Assembly (NCBI RefSeq): GCF_001665835.1
Contig: NZ_LZSX01000089.1
Location: forward strand, 166,485-230,484
Source: Mycobacterium colombiense
Lineage (GTDB): Bacteria > Actinomycetota > Actinomycetes > Mycobacteriales > Mycobacteriaceae
Direction: 5' to 3'
Length of the DNA stretch: 64,000 nucleotides
Made by a program: the position numbers and the translations under genes. Shown here one piece after another: positions 44,901-53,518 of this stretch (the stretch's first letter is position 1; each line of letters begins with the position of its first letter). The notes beneath the pieces were generated by a model. That model did no database searches. It was not told the DNA's origin and was given only the letters and a program-made list of their open reading frames with translations.

Positions 44901-45894
44901 CGCTTTGGATCCGATCACGGTGCAGGTGGACGCCCGAATCGCCATCGCGCTCTGCCCAGACCACTGCGACTCCCCGCAAGACTTGTTGAGCCGCGCCGAA
45001 ACCACCATGGCGCACGCCAAATCCGCCCGCAGCAAGATCGCGGTCTACGACTCCTCGTTCGAGGTTCATCGCGACAACGACCCGAGCCTCATCGAGGAAT
45101 TGCGCACGGCGTTGTTCGATACCGAGGAGCTGAGGCTGCACTACCAGCCCAAGATCGACGGCCGCGACGGCAGCGTCCACAGTGTCGAGGCGGTGCTGCG
45201 CTGGCAGCACCCCACCCGCGGAACACTGCTGCCGGAAGAGTTTCTGTCCGTCGCCGAACGCGCCGGGCTGATGCGCAAAATCTCCAACCGCACGCTGTCC
45301 ATGGCCCTCGCGCAGGTCCGCTCGTGGCGCGAAGAAGGCATGCCGCTGACCGTCGCGGTGAACCTGTCGACGACCAACCTGCTGGACATCGAACTCGTCG
45401 GCACCGTCGAGCGACTCCTCGCCAACCACGATCTGCCCGCAGAGGCGCTCATCCTCGAGATCACCGAGAGCGCACTGGTGGATTCCGTGCGATCCCGCAA
45501 CACCGTCGCCGCGCTGCAGGGCCTGGGAATCCGCATCTCGCTCGACGATTACGGCACCGGTTGGTCGTCATTGGCTCGCCTGCAAGAGGTTTCGGTCGAC
45601 GAGCTGAAACTCGACCGAATTTTCGTGTCGCGCCTGGCCCACGACGCGCGATCGGTCGCGATCGTGCGTTCGACGGTGGCGCTGGCGTCAAACCTGGGTG
45701 CCGATCTGGTCGCCGAGGGAGTCGAAAACGAGGCCACCCTGCACGCCCTGCGGCGGTATGGCTGCAACATCACCCAGGGCTTCGTGCACAGCCCGCCGCT
45801 GCCGCCCGACGACCTGCGCGAATGGATGGCCGGCCACGCGCCGAATCCCCACCCCAGCCGGTCCAACGAGCGGGCGCGTTCGAACGAGGGCTAG
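41929..45894 (+). CDS. membrane GGDEF-GGDEF-EAL c-di-GMP signalling protein
   Basis: 1,321 residues from the ATG at 41929, AGGGGAG at 41908-41914; a GTG at 41875 would add 18. Order: membrane block 1 (about 20-330), GGDEF domain 1 with intact GGDEF (420-424), membrane block 2 (about 560-860), GGDEF domain 2 degenerate as GEDQF (959-963), and an EAL domain with EAV (Glu1087), ITE, DDYGTG (1206-1211), Lys1227 and AEGVE. The first GGDEF lacks the RxxD inhibitory site; the second keeps RRDD. Cyclase and phosphodiesterase activities are both predicted. No counterpart at this place in M. tuberculosis. Confidence 0.9.
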   Translation: MKRWAVNPWRRSGVPARTGWLLAGVYGVAELSIVVSKFWGSHGPYGTRPINEVVIAVCLAITAVCAGSAARHQAGRQRYGWLALVTGLAGWAVGEIIWAVYDVRPEFDHAANPAATEIVLLLYPLGAMTSLVLLSRLSRLDNFRRMLLDGLIVATSLFVISWVFVVETQLREHTGARLATLVEVFSDIVLLTTAILMLSRARPGDQASRTLLAGGIGIINLADLVLVFDTGIGSYHTGYVADLIRVAGLAMLTLAAAASRHERPVPPSQPSPDEVELRTRLWLPYLPLIMAAAVGWAHAAGNTLHKPLLGALGILVAAVLARQFVALVENQNLLSEVAQEAFRDHLTGLANRALFLHRLELAVARRHPDGTPIAVLCLDLDNFKAVNDALGHPAGDELLVRVAGRLTAALGDTGTIARLGGDEFAAVIETSVEESQAAAHRILDAFTGAILIDGIPITVRPSIGFTVATGSANCTVDQLLRHADLAMYAAKREGGQCIRSFMPDMPLPYAFPAAPGSHRSSVAARAIGAGDGDTPRDSRPATEVATAAPSLPEDAPDTVRWPPRDVRAAIALLAIGVAAFTVSSVVRPNAGHGIASAAALYTALTVVAAALIALRAYRVPADRFAWALIAAGMASSAVGDVVYALWVPNGRSPSVADPEYLAYYPFVYAGLLLLMRARLKRLPIPIQLDSFICALTLAAVAAALTAGPIRAAAVRSPATVWVGLTYPWSDLVLLALAAGMLPILGWRNEIRWALLVAGLVLFAVADAAYLFQTSAGLYRAGSLLDACWAASSLLIAMASWARSSSMTPPPRGRYGPYITPVVSAIVALGVIVLAHHSRLAATLAALSLVVATGRFALTFRNANLLETNDRLAMIDELTALPNRRSLATALTALPVSPPSATRSIPTRAHARRALLLLSLSDFHEITDSIGRQFGDELLCHIANRLAGCVRRDDLLARVGEDQFAVLLSDGANLTAASASAGRLLEALGEPIALDPITVQVDARIAIALCPDHCDSPQDLLSRAETTMAHAKSARSKIAVYDSSFEVHRDNDPSLIEELRTALFDTEELRLHYQPKIDGRDGSVHSVEAVLRWQHPTRGTLLPEEFLSVAERAGLMRKISNRTLSMALAQVRSWREEGMPLTVAVNLSTTNLLDIELVGTVERLLANHDLPAEALILEITESALVDSVRSRNTVAALQGLGIRISLDDYGTGWSSLARLQEVSVDELKLDRIFVSRLAHDARSVAIVRSTVALASNLGADLVAEGVENEATLHALRRYGCNITQGFVHSPPLPPDDLREWMAGHAPNPHPSRSNERARSNEG

Positions 45895-46922
45895 AACAGC
45901 TCCTTGGCCAGTAGCTCCAGCGTCGCGACCCGCGCGGGTGCGGTGTCGGGATCGGTACCGCGGCGCGCCGAGGCCACCGGGTTCACCATGACTTCGTCGA
46001 CGCCGAACCGGTCGGCCAGCGCCCGGATCTGCTCGGCGGCCTCGGCCGGGGCCCCCAGGACGGCGCGTCGCAGGCCGCTCTCGACGATCCGCTGTTGCTG
46101 TCCGGTGAGCTCGGCGACCGCGGCCTCCTCGACCAGCGGCACCGGCCCGAGCGACTGCCCGGTCCGGAGCCGGGCCATCATCTGCAGGTTGGGCAGCATC
46201 AAAGCCGTTGCCTCCTCCCGTGTTTCGGCGACCGCCGCGTTCACCGTCAGAAAGGTCAGCGGTTCGGCCGTCAGCTCACTGGGCTTGAATCGCGAGCGGT
46301 ACACCTCGAGCGCCTCTTCGGTTCCGTTGCCGGAGAAGTGATGTGCGAACACATACGGCAACCCCTTGGCGGCGGCCAGATGCGCCGAGTACATCGACGA
46401 GCCCAGCAGCCACAGACGCGGTTCACCCGCCGCGGCGGGGGTGGCCCTGAGGGTGTAATCACCCGAGCGCAGCGGAACCCGCACGCCGCGAGCGCTCATC
46501 AGCGCCGCCACGTCGTCGAGGTATTCGGGGAAGTTCTCGATGTCACGATCGTCCCGACCGCCGCGCAGCGCATACGACGTCACCGGATCCGAGCCGGGCG
46601 CCCGGCCGATGCCGAGGTCGATCCGGCCCGGGGCAGCGGCTTCCAGCAGCGCGAACTGTTCGGCCACCGCCAGCGGGGCGTGATTGGGCAGCATCACGCC
46701 GCCCGACCCGAGCCGCAGCCGCGAGGTCTGCGCGGCCAGGTAGGCCAGCACCACCGGCGGGCTGGTGGCACCGACCGACGGCATGTTGTGGTGCTCGGCC
46801 ACCCAGTAGCGGTTGAAACCCAGCCGGTCCGCGGCCTGCGCGAGCTGCACGGTGGCGGCCAGGGCGCCGCCGGTCGTCTGGTCGGTGCGCACCGGGATGA
46901 GGTCAAGGACGGAAAGATGCAC
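45891..46922 (-). CDS. LLM-class flavin-dependent oxidoreductase
   Basis: 343 residues from the GTG at 46922; the frame runs on to 47063 but without a good start. MsnO8-type (luciferase-like monooxygenase) features: YWVAEHHNMPSVGATSPPVV, LRLGSGGVMLPNHAPLAVAEQF, GRIDLGIGRAPGSDP, and WLLGSSMYSAHLAA. Probably FMN-dependent. Its stop overlaps that of the convergent GGDEF-EAL gene by 3 bp. Substrate unknown. Confidence 0.88.
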   Translation of the reverse strand: MHLSVLDLIPVRTDQTTGGALAATVQLAQAADRLGFNRYWVAEHHNMPSVGATSPPVVLAYLAAQTSRLRLGSGGVMLPNHAPLAVAEQFALLEAAAPGRIDLGIGRAPGSDPVTSYALRGGRDDRDIENFPEYLDDVAALMSARGVRVPLRSGDYTLRATPAAAGEPRLWLLGSSMYSAHLAAAKGLPYVFAHHFSGNGTEEALEVYRSRFKPSELTAEPLTFLTVNAAVAETREEATALMLPNLQMMARLRTGQSLGPVPLVEEAAVAELTGQQQRIVESGLRRAVLGAPAEAAEQIRALADRFGVDEVMVNPVASARRGTDPDTAPARVATLELLAKELF

Positions 46923-46969
46923 GATCGCGTCAACGCGCGCGGGCCCGCGAACGTTCCCGTCGCCCGGGC

Positions 46970-48100
46970 TCAGTAGTCCTTGAGCGTGATGGAGGCGACG
47001 ATGCGGTCGAACACCTCTTGCGGTATCGGCGCGCCACCCGGAATGTTGTCCACGACCAGCCACTGGTTGCGCTTGACGTAGTCGCTGAACTCGCGCTGAT
47101 AGTTGGCGAACCCGGCTTCGTAGTCGACCGTCCCGTCCTGGGAGGCTGCCTTGAGCTCACCGGCCAGGATGTACGCGCCCAGCAGCGCGACACTGGTCCC
47201 CTGGCCCGACAGGGGCGAACAGCAGTACCCGGCGTCACCGACCAGCGCCACCCTCCCCCGCGACCAGCGATCCATCTTGATCTGCGACATCTCGTCGAAG
47301 TAGAAATCCGGCGCGGTCCGCATGTACTCGAGCAGCTGCGGGCGAACCCAGCCGTCGCCGGCCATCCGCCGCTCCAGCTCGGCCAATTGGGCCGCGGTGT
47401 CGCGGTAGTCGATCCGCAGATCGGTATCCATGAAGCCGACCATGGCACGCGCCTCAGTGTTGTTGCGCGCGCTGTACACCCCCGCCATACTGGCGTCCCC
47501 GTAGTGCCACATCTGCCAGTAGTCCAGGTCCAAGAAATTGGGCACCGTGAAGATCGCCGCGTGCGTGCCCAGCCTCTCGATGAAATCCTCTTCCGGCCCG
47601 AAGACCAATCGCCGCACATTGGAGTGCAATCCGTCGGCGCCGATCACCAGATCGAAACTGCGCGGCGCGGCGCGCTCGAAGGTGACGCGGACCGCCGCGC
47701 CGTCGTCCTGCAGGGCGGTGATGGTGTCGTCGAAGAGATACTCGGCCGTCCATTGGCTTGCGCCATAAAGCAATTCGACCAGATCGTCGCGCAATAGCTC
47801 GATGTTGGGACTATCGATGGGTCCACCGGTGGGCGTCGATTCGGTGTCCCGAGACAGTTCGTTGCCGTCGCGGTCGACGACGGAGGAGCCCTGGATTTGC
47901 GTCTTGCGCTTCTGGGCGGCACCCAGCAGTCCCATCCGCTCGAGCACCGTCAGCGCCGGGCCCCGCACGTCGATCGCCTGACCGCCCGGGCGCGGGCCCC
48001 GATGGCGCTCGACCACGGTCACCGAAAAGCCATGCCGTCCAAGCCAAAACGCGGCCGCCGCGCCCGCCACGCTGGCGCCCGATACCAGAACTCTAGACAT
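46970..48100 (-). CDS. FAD-dependent monooxygenase (Rv1260-like)
   Basis: 376 residues. PHBH-type flavoprotein: GxGxxG-like VSGASVAGAAAAFWLGRHGFSVTVVER at the N-terminus, DG motif in VIGADGLHSNVRR, and GDAGYCCSPLSGQGTSVAL for the FAD ribityl/pyrophosphate. It probably hydroxylates a small molecule with NAD(P)H and O2. 47 bp upstream of the LLM gene on the same strand, so an operon is likely. Confidence 0.9.
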   Translation of the reverse strand: MSRVLVSGASVAGAAAAFWLGRHGFSVTVVERHRGPRPGGQAIDVRGPALTVLERMGLLGAAQKRKTQIQGSSVVDRDGNELSRDTESTPTGGPIDSPNIELLRDDLVELLYGASQWTAEYLFDDTITALQDDGAAVRVTFERAAPRSFDLVIGADGLHSNVRRLVFGPEEDFIERLGTHAAIFTVPNFLDLDYWQMWHYGDASMAGVYSARNNTEARAMVGFMDTDLRIDYRDTAAQLAELERRMAGDGWVRPQLLEYMRTAPDFYFDEMSQIKMDRWSRGRVALVGDAGYCCSPLSGQGTSVALLGAYILAGELKAASQDGTVDYEAGFANYQREFSDYVKRNQWLVVDNIPGGAPIPQEVFDRIVASITLKDY

Positions 48101-48106
48101 GAGAGG

Positions 48107-48934
48107 TCACTTGATCCCTGCCAGTTCTTTTGCGTCGCGAAAGACGTCGTCGAGCATTCCTGGTGTCAACCTACCGGTGAACATGTTTTGCTGGCTCGGG
48201 TGGTAGCAGCCGAGCAATCGCACACCGGGCGCCAAATCGGCAACGACGCCGTGGCCGAACCGTGGCTTGCGCCCCGCGAAGGTGCCCGGTAGCCGCAGCG
48301 CGATCTGCCAGCCGAACCCGCCCAGGGCCACGACCACGCGGACGTCCTCGGACACCAACCGCCATTCGGCCTGCAGCCAGGGCCAGCAGGCGTCGCGCTC
48401 CTCGGGTGTCGGGGCGTTGGCGGGGGGCGCACACCGCACCGGCGCGACGATGCGAATCTTCTTGGTCTGCAACCCATCCGCGGCATCGACACTGGTCGGC
48501 TGGTTCACCAGCCCGGCCCGGTACAGCGCCGCGTACAACTGGTCGCCCGAGCGGTCGCCGGTGAACATCCGCCCGGTCCGGTTGGCGCCGTGCGCCGCGG
48601 GCGCCAACCCGACGATCAACAGCCGGGGCCGCACCGACCCCCAACTGGGCACCGGCCGTCCCCAATACGGTTGGTCGGCAAAGGCTCGGCGCTTGACCAC
48701 CGCGACGTCCTCGCGCCAACTGACCAATCGCGGGCAGGCGCGGCAGACGCTGACCAGCGCGTCGATTTCGGGAATCGACCCGGCGTGTTCGGCGAGCTCG
48801 GCGACGGCGGCGGCATCCGTTGCCACCGGGGTCCGCGGCGTCGCCGGATCCCCCGGCCATCCGGCGCCGGCCCCAACCGGAGAGCCGAACATCTGGCCGG
48901 TGCGTGGGTGGGCGAGCACATGAACATCCTGCAT
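48107..48934 (-). CDS. udgB: type 5 uracil-DNA glycosylase UdgB
   Basis: 275 residues from the ATG at 48934. Fe-S cluster cysteines in SVCRACPRL, PVRCAPP and RDACWPW. Catalytic motif 1 is GLAPAAHGANRTGRMF (family 5 lacks the usual polar residue), and motif 2 is HPSQQN. It removes uracil, hypoxanthine and other lesions from DNA in M. tuberculosis. It ends 6 bp before the monooxygenase start on the same strand. Confidence 0.94.
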   Translation of the reverse strand: MQDVHVLAHPRTGQMFGSPVGAGAGWPGDPATPRTPVATDAAAVAELAEHAGSIPEIDALVSVCRACPRLVSWREDVAVVKRRAFADQPYWGRPVPSWGSVRPRLLIVGLAPAAHGANRTGRMFTGDRSGDQLYAALYRAGLVNQPTSVDAADGLQTKKIRIVAPVRCAPPANAPTPEERDACWPWLQAEWRLVSEDVRVVVALGGFGWQIALRLPGTFAGRKPRFGHGVVADLAPGVRLLGCYHPSQQNMFTGRLTPGMLDDVFRDAKELAGIK

Positions 48935-48995
48935 GAGTCGAAAAATTCGGTCGCCGAAAATACCGCTTTGGCATAAATTCAGCGGCGATATTCCA

Positions 48996-50237
48996 ATGAA
49001 AAGCGGCGGCCCAGCATTCCTGATCCTGTTCGCCACGCTGATGGCGACGGCGGGTAGCGGCATCTCGATAGTCGCGTTCCCGTGGTTGGCGTTGCAGCAC
49101 CACAACAGCGCGCGCGACGCCGCGGCCGTGGCCCTCGCGATGACGCTGCCGCTGGTGCTGTCTACTCTCGTCGCGGGCACCGCGGTCGACTTCTTCGGAC
49201 GCCGCCGAATATCGCTGGTCTCCGATTCGCTCTCCGGGACGGCGGTGACCGTCGTGCCGCTGATCGCGTGGGGGCTTGGTGCGGACGCCCTCAACCTGGC
49301 GGTGCTGGCCGTCCTCGCCTTCTTCGCGGCCGGGTCGAACCCGGCCGGGACGACGGCGCGCGAGTCGATGCTGCCCGAGGCCGCCGCCCGCGCGGGCTGG
49401 TCGCTGGCCCGCACCAACAGCATCTACGAGGCGATTCTCAACCTGGGGTTCATCGTGGGCCCGGGCATCGGCGGCCTGATGATCGCGACGATCGGCGGCA
49501 TCAACACCATGTGGGTGACGGCGGCGTTGTTCGGCTTGTCCATCCTGACGATCGGGCCGCTGCGGCTCGAGGGCACCGGAAAGCCCGAGCGCGAGACCCG
49601 GCCCGGCGGGTGGGTGTCCGGCATCGCCGAAGGGCTGCGCTTCGTCTGGAACATGCGGGTGCTCCGGACGCTGGGCTTGATCGATCTGGCCGTCACCGCG
49701 CTGTACCTGCCGATGGAAAGCGTGCTGTTTCCGAAGTACTTCTCCGATCAACACCAACCCGCGCAACTGGGGTGGGCGTTGATGGCGATCGGGTTCGGCG
49801 GCGTGGCGGGAGCGCTCGGCTACGCCGCGCTGTCGAAACATCTGCGGCGGCGCACCGCCGTGCTGACGGCGACCCTCACCTTCGGCGCGGCGACCGTCGG
49901 GGTCGCGTTCCTGCCGCCGTTGCCGGTGATCCTGGTGCTGTGCGCGGTCACCGGCCTGGTCTACGGACCGATCCAGCCGATCTACAACTACATGATGCAG
50001 ACCCGTGCCCCGCGTCGGCTGCGCGGCCGAGTGGTCGGCGTGATGACGGGATTGACCTACGCGGCGGGCCCGTTGGGCTTGCTGGTGGCCGGCCCGCTGA
50101 CCGACGCGGCCGGGCTGAAGGTCACGTTCCTGGTGCTGGCGGTGCCGATCCTGCTGATCGGCCTGGTCGCCTGCCGGCTGCCGTCGTTGCGCGAACTGGA
50201 CCGCACGCCGGAGTTCGCCGAAGACCCCGGCCCGTGA
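48996..50237 (+). CDS. tap: MFS multidrug efflux pump Tap (Rv1258c-like)
   Basis: 413 residues from the ATG at 48996, where the sequence begins to match Tap (GPAFLILFATLMA). Twelve membrane segments of the MFS. LYLPMESVLFPKYF and YGPIQPIYNYMMQTRAPRRLRGRVVGVMTG are typical. Exports tetracycline, aminoglycosides and other drugs in M. tuberculosis, where it is under WhiB7. The 61-bp gap to the divergent udgB contains A-rich stretches (48941-48962), but I could not place a convincing promoter. Confidence 0.92.
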   Translation: MKSGGPAFLILFATLMATAGSGISIVAFPWLALQHHNSARDAAAVALAMTLPLVLSTLVAGTAVDFFGRRRISLVSDSLSGTAVTVVPLIAWGLGADALNLAVLAVLAFFAAGSNPAGTTARESMLPEAAARAGWSLARTNSIYEAILNLGFIVGPGIGGLMIATIGGINTMWVTAALFGLSILTIGPLRLEGTGKPERETRPGGWVSGIAEGLRFVWNMRVLRTLGLIDLAVTALYLPMESVLFPKYFSDQHQPAQLGWALMAIGFGGVAGALGYAALSKHLRRRTAVLTATLTFGAATVGVAFLPPLPVILVLCAVTGLVYGPIQPIYNYMMQTRAPRRLRGRVVGVMTGLTYAAGPLGLLVAGPLTDAAGLKVTFLVLAVPILLIGLVACRLPSLRELDRTPEFAEDPGP

Positions 50238-50257
50238 GGCGGGCTTAGTATCGGGCC

Positions 50258-51625
50258 GTGAGCTCTGACGCCCTGGCCAGCCTGATCGCCGACCTGCCCG
50301 ACGGGATGGTCGTCACCGACCCGACCGTGACCGAGGGCTATCGCCAGGACCGCGCGTTCGACCCGTCGGCCGGCAAGCCGCTGGCCGTGGTGCGGCCACG
50401 GCACACCGAAGAGGTGCAGACCGTGCTGCGCTGGGCCGCCGCGCACCGGGTCCCGGTGGTGACCCGCGGCGCCGGCAGCGGCCTGTCCGGTGGGGCGACG
50501 GCACTCGACAACGGCATCGTGCTGTCCACCGAGAAGATGCGCGACATCACCATCGACCCGGTGACCCGCACCGCGGTGTGCCAGCCCGGCCTGTTCAACG
50601 CCGAGGTGAAGAAGGCGGCCGCCGAACACGGCCTGTGGTATCCGCCGGACCCGTCGTCGTTCGAAATCTGCAGCATCGGCGGCAATATCGCCACCAACGC
50701 CGGCGGGCTGTGTTGCGTGAAGTACGGCGTCACCACCGATTACGTGCTGGGCATGCAGGTGGTGCTGGCCGACGGCACCGCGGTGCGGCTGGGCGGGCCA
50801 CGGCTGAAGGACGTCGCGGGGCTTTCGCTGACGAAGCTGTTCGTCGGGAGCGAGGGCACGCTGGGCGTCGTCACGGAGGTGACGCTGCGGCTGGTGCCCA
50901 AGCAGAACGCGTCCAGCATCGTGGTGGCCAGCTTCGCGACCGTCGAGGACGCGGTCGAGGCGGTGCTCGGCGTCACCGCGCGGCTTCGCCCTTCGATGCT
51001 GGAGTTCATGGACTCCGTGGCGATCAACGCCGTCGAGGACACCCTGCGCATGGATCTGGACCGCGGGGCGGCCGCCATGCTGGTGGCCGGGTCCGACGAG
51101 CGCGGCCGCGCCGGCAGCGAGGACGCCGCAATCATGGCCGAGGTGTTCGCGGAACACGCTGCGACGGAGGTGTTTTCGACCGACGATCCCGACGAGGGTG
51201 AGGCGTTCGTCGTCGCCCGGCGGTTCTGTATCCCGGCCGTCGAGGCCAAGGGATCGTTATTGCTCGAGGACGTCGGGGTGCCGCTTCCGGCGCTGGGCAA
51301 GCTGGTCACCGGGATCGCGCGCATCGCCGCGGAACGCGACCTGATGATCTCGGTGATCGCGCACGCCGGCGACGGCAATACCCACCCGCTGATCGTCTAC
51401 GACCCCGCCGATGCCGACATGACCGGACGCGCCCACCTGGCGTTCGGCGAGATCATGGACCTGGCCGTCGGCCTGGGCGGCACCATCACCGGGGAGCACG
51501 GCGTCGGCCGGCTGAAGCGGCCCTGGCTGGCCGGCTATCTGGGCCCCGACGTGATGGAGCTCAACCGGCGCATCAAGCAGGCGCTGGATCCGCAGGGCAT
51601 CCTCAACCCCGGGTCCGGTATCTGA
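50258..51625 (+). CDS. FAD-linked oxidoreductase, glycolate/D-lactate oxidase type (Rv1257c-like)
   Basis: 455 residues from a GTG. PCMH-type FAD-binding domain with TRGAGSGLSGGAT and SIGGNIATNAGG, then FAD-oxidase C domain ending in HAGDGNTHP and TGEHGVGRLK. It oxidises a 2-hydroxy acid such as glycolate or D-lactate. Exact substrate not fixed by sequence. Lies 20 bp downstream of tap. Confidence 0.9.
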   Translation: MSSDALASLIADLPDGMVVTDPTVTEGYRQDRAFDPSAGKPLAVVRPRHTEEVQTVLRWAAAHRVPVVTRGAGSGLSGGATALDNGIVLSTEKMRDITIDPVTRTAVCQPGLFNAEVKKAAAEHGLWYPPDPSSFEICSIGGNIATNAGGLCCVKYGVTTDYVLGMQVVLADGTAVRLGGPRLKDVAGLSLTKLFVGSEGTLGVVTEVTLRLVPKQNASSIVVASFATVEDAVEAVLGVTARLRPSMLEFMDSVAINAVEDTLRMDLDRGAAAMLVAGSDERGRAGSEDAAIMAEVFAEHAATEVFSTDDPDEGEAFVVARRFCIPAVEAKGSLLLEDVGVPLPALGKLVTGIARIAAERDLMISVIAHAGDGNTHPLIVYDPADADMTGRAHLAFGEIMDLAVGLGGTITGEHGVGRLKRPWLAGYLGPDVMELNRRIKQALDPQGILNPGSGI

Positions 51626-51655
51626 GTCGCGCGCTCGAGTGCCCGGCGGGCGCGG

Positions 51656-51661
51656 TTGACA
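51656..51661 (+). promoter_or_regulatory. -35-like TTGACA upstream of cyp130
   Basis: A perfect TTGACA lies 30 bp before the cyp130 ATG. A matching -10 is not clear (TACCAAT at 51679-51685). If used, the mRNA would have almost no leader, and the inverted repeat at 51685-51710 would overlie the start site. Confidence 0.35.
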
Positions 51662-51684
51662 TCTTGGCCGTGTTGTCGTACCAA

Positions 51685-51710
51685 TGAGACATGTCTGCCG
51701 TTATGTCTCA
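51685..51710. promoter_or_regulatory. inverted repeat across the cyp130 start codon
   Basis: TGAGACAT (51685-51692) and ATGTCTCA (51703-51710) are exact inverted repeats with a 10-bp spacer. The first arm contains an overlapping palindrome AGACATGTCT (51688-51697). The initiator ATG is at 51691. A candidate operator for the TetR regulator encoded directly downstream. Confidence 0.45.
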
Positions 51711-52932
51711 CGAAGCGCCGGTCACGTTTCAGCTGGCCACCGCCGACACGTGGTCGAATCCGTGGCCGATGTACCGGGCGCTGCGAGATCACGATCCGGT
51801 GCACCACGTCGTTCCGGCGAAGCACCCCGAGGATGACTACTACGTCCTCTCCCGACACGCCGACGTGTGGGCCGCGGCCCGCGATCACGAAACCTTCTCC
51901 TCCGCGCAGGGACTGACGGTCAACTATGACGACCTGGAGCTGATTGGGCTGCAGGACAATCCGCCATTTGTCATGCAGGATCCGCCGGTGCACACCGAGT
52001 TCCGCAAATTAGTGTCGCGCGGCTTCACGCCGCGGCAGGTGGAGGCGGTGGAACCCAAGGTCCGGGAGTTCGTCGTGGAGCGCATCGAGGGGTTGCGCGC
52101 CAACGGCGGCGGCGACATCGTCACGGAGCTGTTCAAACCGCTGCCGTCGATGGTGGTCGCCCATTATCTCGGTGTGCCCGAAGAAGATCGGGCGCAGTTC
52201 GACGGCTGGACGGATGCCATCGTGGCGGCCAACACCGCCGAAGGCGGCGTCGCGGGCGCGCTGGAAACCGTCGGCGACGCGGTCGGGTCGATGATGGCCT
52301 ACTTCGCGAAGCTGGTCGAGCGGCGCCGGAGCGAGCCCCAGGATGACACCATCTCCCACCTGGTGGCCGCCGGAGTGGGCGCCGACGGTGATATCGCCGG
52401 CACACTCTCGGTGCTGGCGTTCACATTCACGATGGTCACCGGCGGCAATGACACCACGACCGGAATGCTCGGCGGTTCAATGCCGTTGCTGCACCAGCGC
52501 CCCGACCAACGACGGCGTCTGGTCGAAGAACCGCACCTGATCCCCGATGCGGTCGAGGAGCTGCTGCGGCTGACCTCGCCGGTGCAGGGATTGGCCCGCA
52601 CCGTCACCCGCGATGTGACCGTCGGCGAGACCACCATCCCGGCCGGGCGCAGGGTGCTGCTGCTGTATGGATCGGCCAACCGCGACGAACGCCAATACGG
52701 TTCGGACGCAGGCGAACTCGACGTGGCCCGATGCCCTCGCAACATCTTGACGTTCAGCCACGGTGCGCATCACTGCCTGGGCGCGGCCGCGGCGCGGATG
52801 CAATCCCGTGTTGCGCTGACCGAACTGCTGGCCCGCTGCCCGGACTTCGAGGTGGACGAATCCGGGATTGTCTGGGCCGGTGGCAGTTATGTCCGGCGCC
52901 CGCTGTCAGTGCCCATCCGGGTGAAGTCCTGA
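51691..52932 (+). CDS. cyp130: cytochrome P450 CYP130
   Basis: 413 residues. Oxygen-activation I-helix TGGNDTTTG, K-helix ExxR in EELLRLTS (EELLR), and heme loop FSHGAHHCLGA with Cys362. The sequence follows CYP130 of M. tuberculosis almost throughout, with extra residues after APV and near 196-203. Substrate unknown. Its stop overlaps the TetR start (TGATG). Confidence 0.94.
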   Translation: MSAVMSHEAPVTFQLATADTWSNPWPMYRALRDHDPVHHVVPAKHPEDDYYVLSRHADVWAAARDHETFSSAQGLTVNYDDLELIGLQDNPPFVMQDPPVHTEFRKLVSRGFTPRQVEAVEPKVREFVVERIEGLRANGGGDIVTELFKPLPSMVVAHYLGVPEEDRAQFDGWTDAIVAANTAEGGVAGALETVGDAVGSMMAYFAKLVERRRSEPQDDTISHLVAAGVGADGDIAGTLSVLAFTFTMVTGGNDTTTGMLGGSMPLLHQRPDQRRRLVEEPHLIPDAVEELLRLTSPVQGLARTVTRDVTVGETTIPAGRRVLLLYGSANRDERQYGSDAGELDVARCPRNILTFSHGAHHCLGAAAARMQSRVALTELLARCPDFEVDESGIVWAGGSYVRRPLSVPIRVKS

Positions 52933-53513
52933 TGCCCGGAAACGACTGGCTGGGGGCGCATCGGACCGAGGCGGCCGCGGACCGGATCCTCGACGCCGCC
53001 GAACAGCTCTACACCCAGCGCGACTCGGATTCGATCGGCATGAACGAAATCGCCAGGGCGGCAGGCTGTTCCCGCGCGACCTTGTACCGCTACTTCGAGA
53101 ATCGCGAGGCGCTGCGAACGGCCTACGTCCACCGCGAAACCCACCGGCTCGGCCGCGAGATCATCGCGCGCACCGGCGACATCGACGATCCGCGCGAACG
53201 GCTGGTCGCGAGCATCCTCGTCACGCTGGGGATGGTTCGTGAAAGCCCGGCGCTGGCATCCTGGTTCGCCACCACCCGCCCGCCGGTGGGTGGCGAATTG
53301 GCCGGGCAGTCCGACGTGATCGCGGCCCTGGCGGTGGCTTTCCTGCACACGCTGGGGCCCGACGATCCCGACGTCATCGAACGCCGCGGCCGCTGGATGG
53401 TGCGGGTGATCGTCTCGCTACTGACGCACCCGGGCCGCGACGAGGACGAGGAGCGGGCGATGATCGAGGAGTTCGTCGTCCCGATCGTCACACCGGTTTC
53501 CGCTCGCGGCTAG
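52932..53513 (+). CDS. TetR-family regulator (Rv1255c-like)
   Basis: 193 residues. N-terminal helix-turn-helix: ADRILDAAEQLY, GMNEIARAAGCSRATLYRYFENREAL, the TetR signature. A helical ligand-binding C-terminus follows. It is translationally coupled to cyp130 and probably controls that operon through the inverted repeat at the cyp130 start (inference). Convergent with the acyltransferase gene. Confidence 0.92.
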   Translation: MPGNDWLGAHRTEAAADRILDAAEQLYTQRDSDSIGMNEIARAAGCSRATLYRYFENREALRTAYVHRETHRLGREIIARTGDIDDPRERLVASILVTLGMVRESPALASWFATTRPPVGGELAGQSDVIAALAVAFLHTLGPDDPDVIERRGRWMVRVIVSLLTHPGRDEDEERAMIEEFVVPIVTPVSARG

Positions 53514-53518
53514 GCGGC

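Noticed and set aside
48968..48994. TTGGCA and TATTCC hexamers before tap as a WhiB7-type promoter
   Set aside because: The -10 would end one base before the ATG at 48996, so the transcript would start inside the gene, and the spacing is off. The A-rich run upstream alone is not enough.
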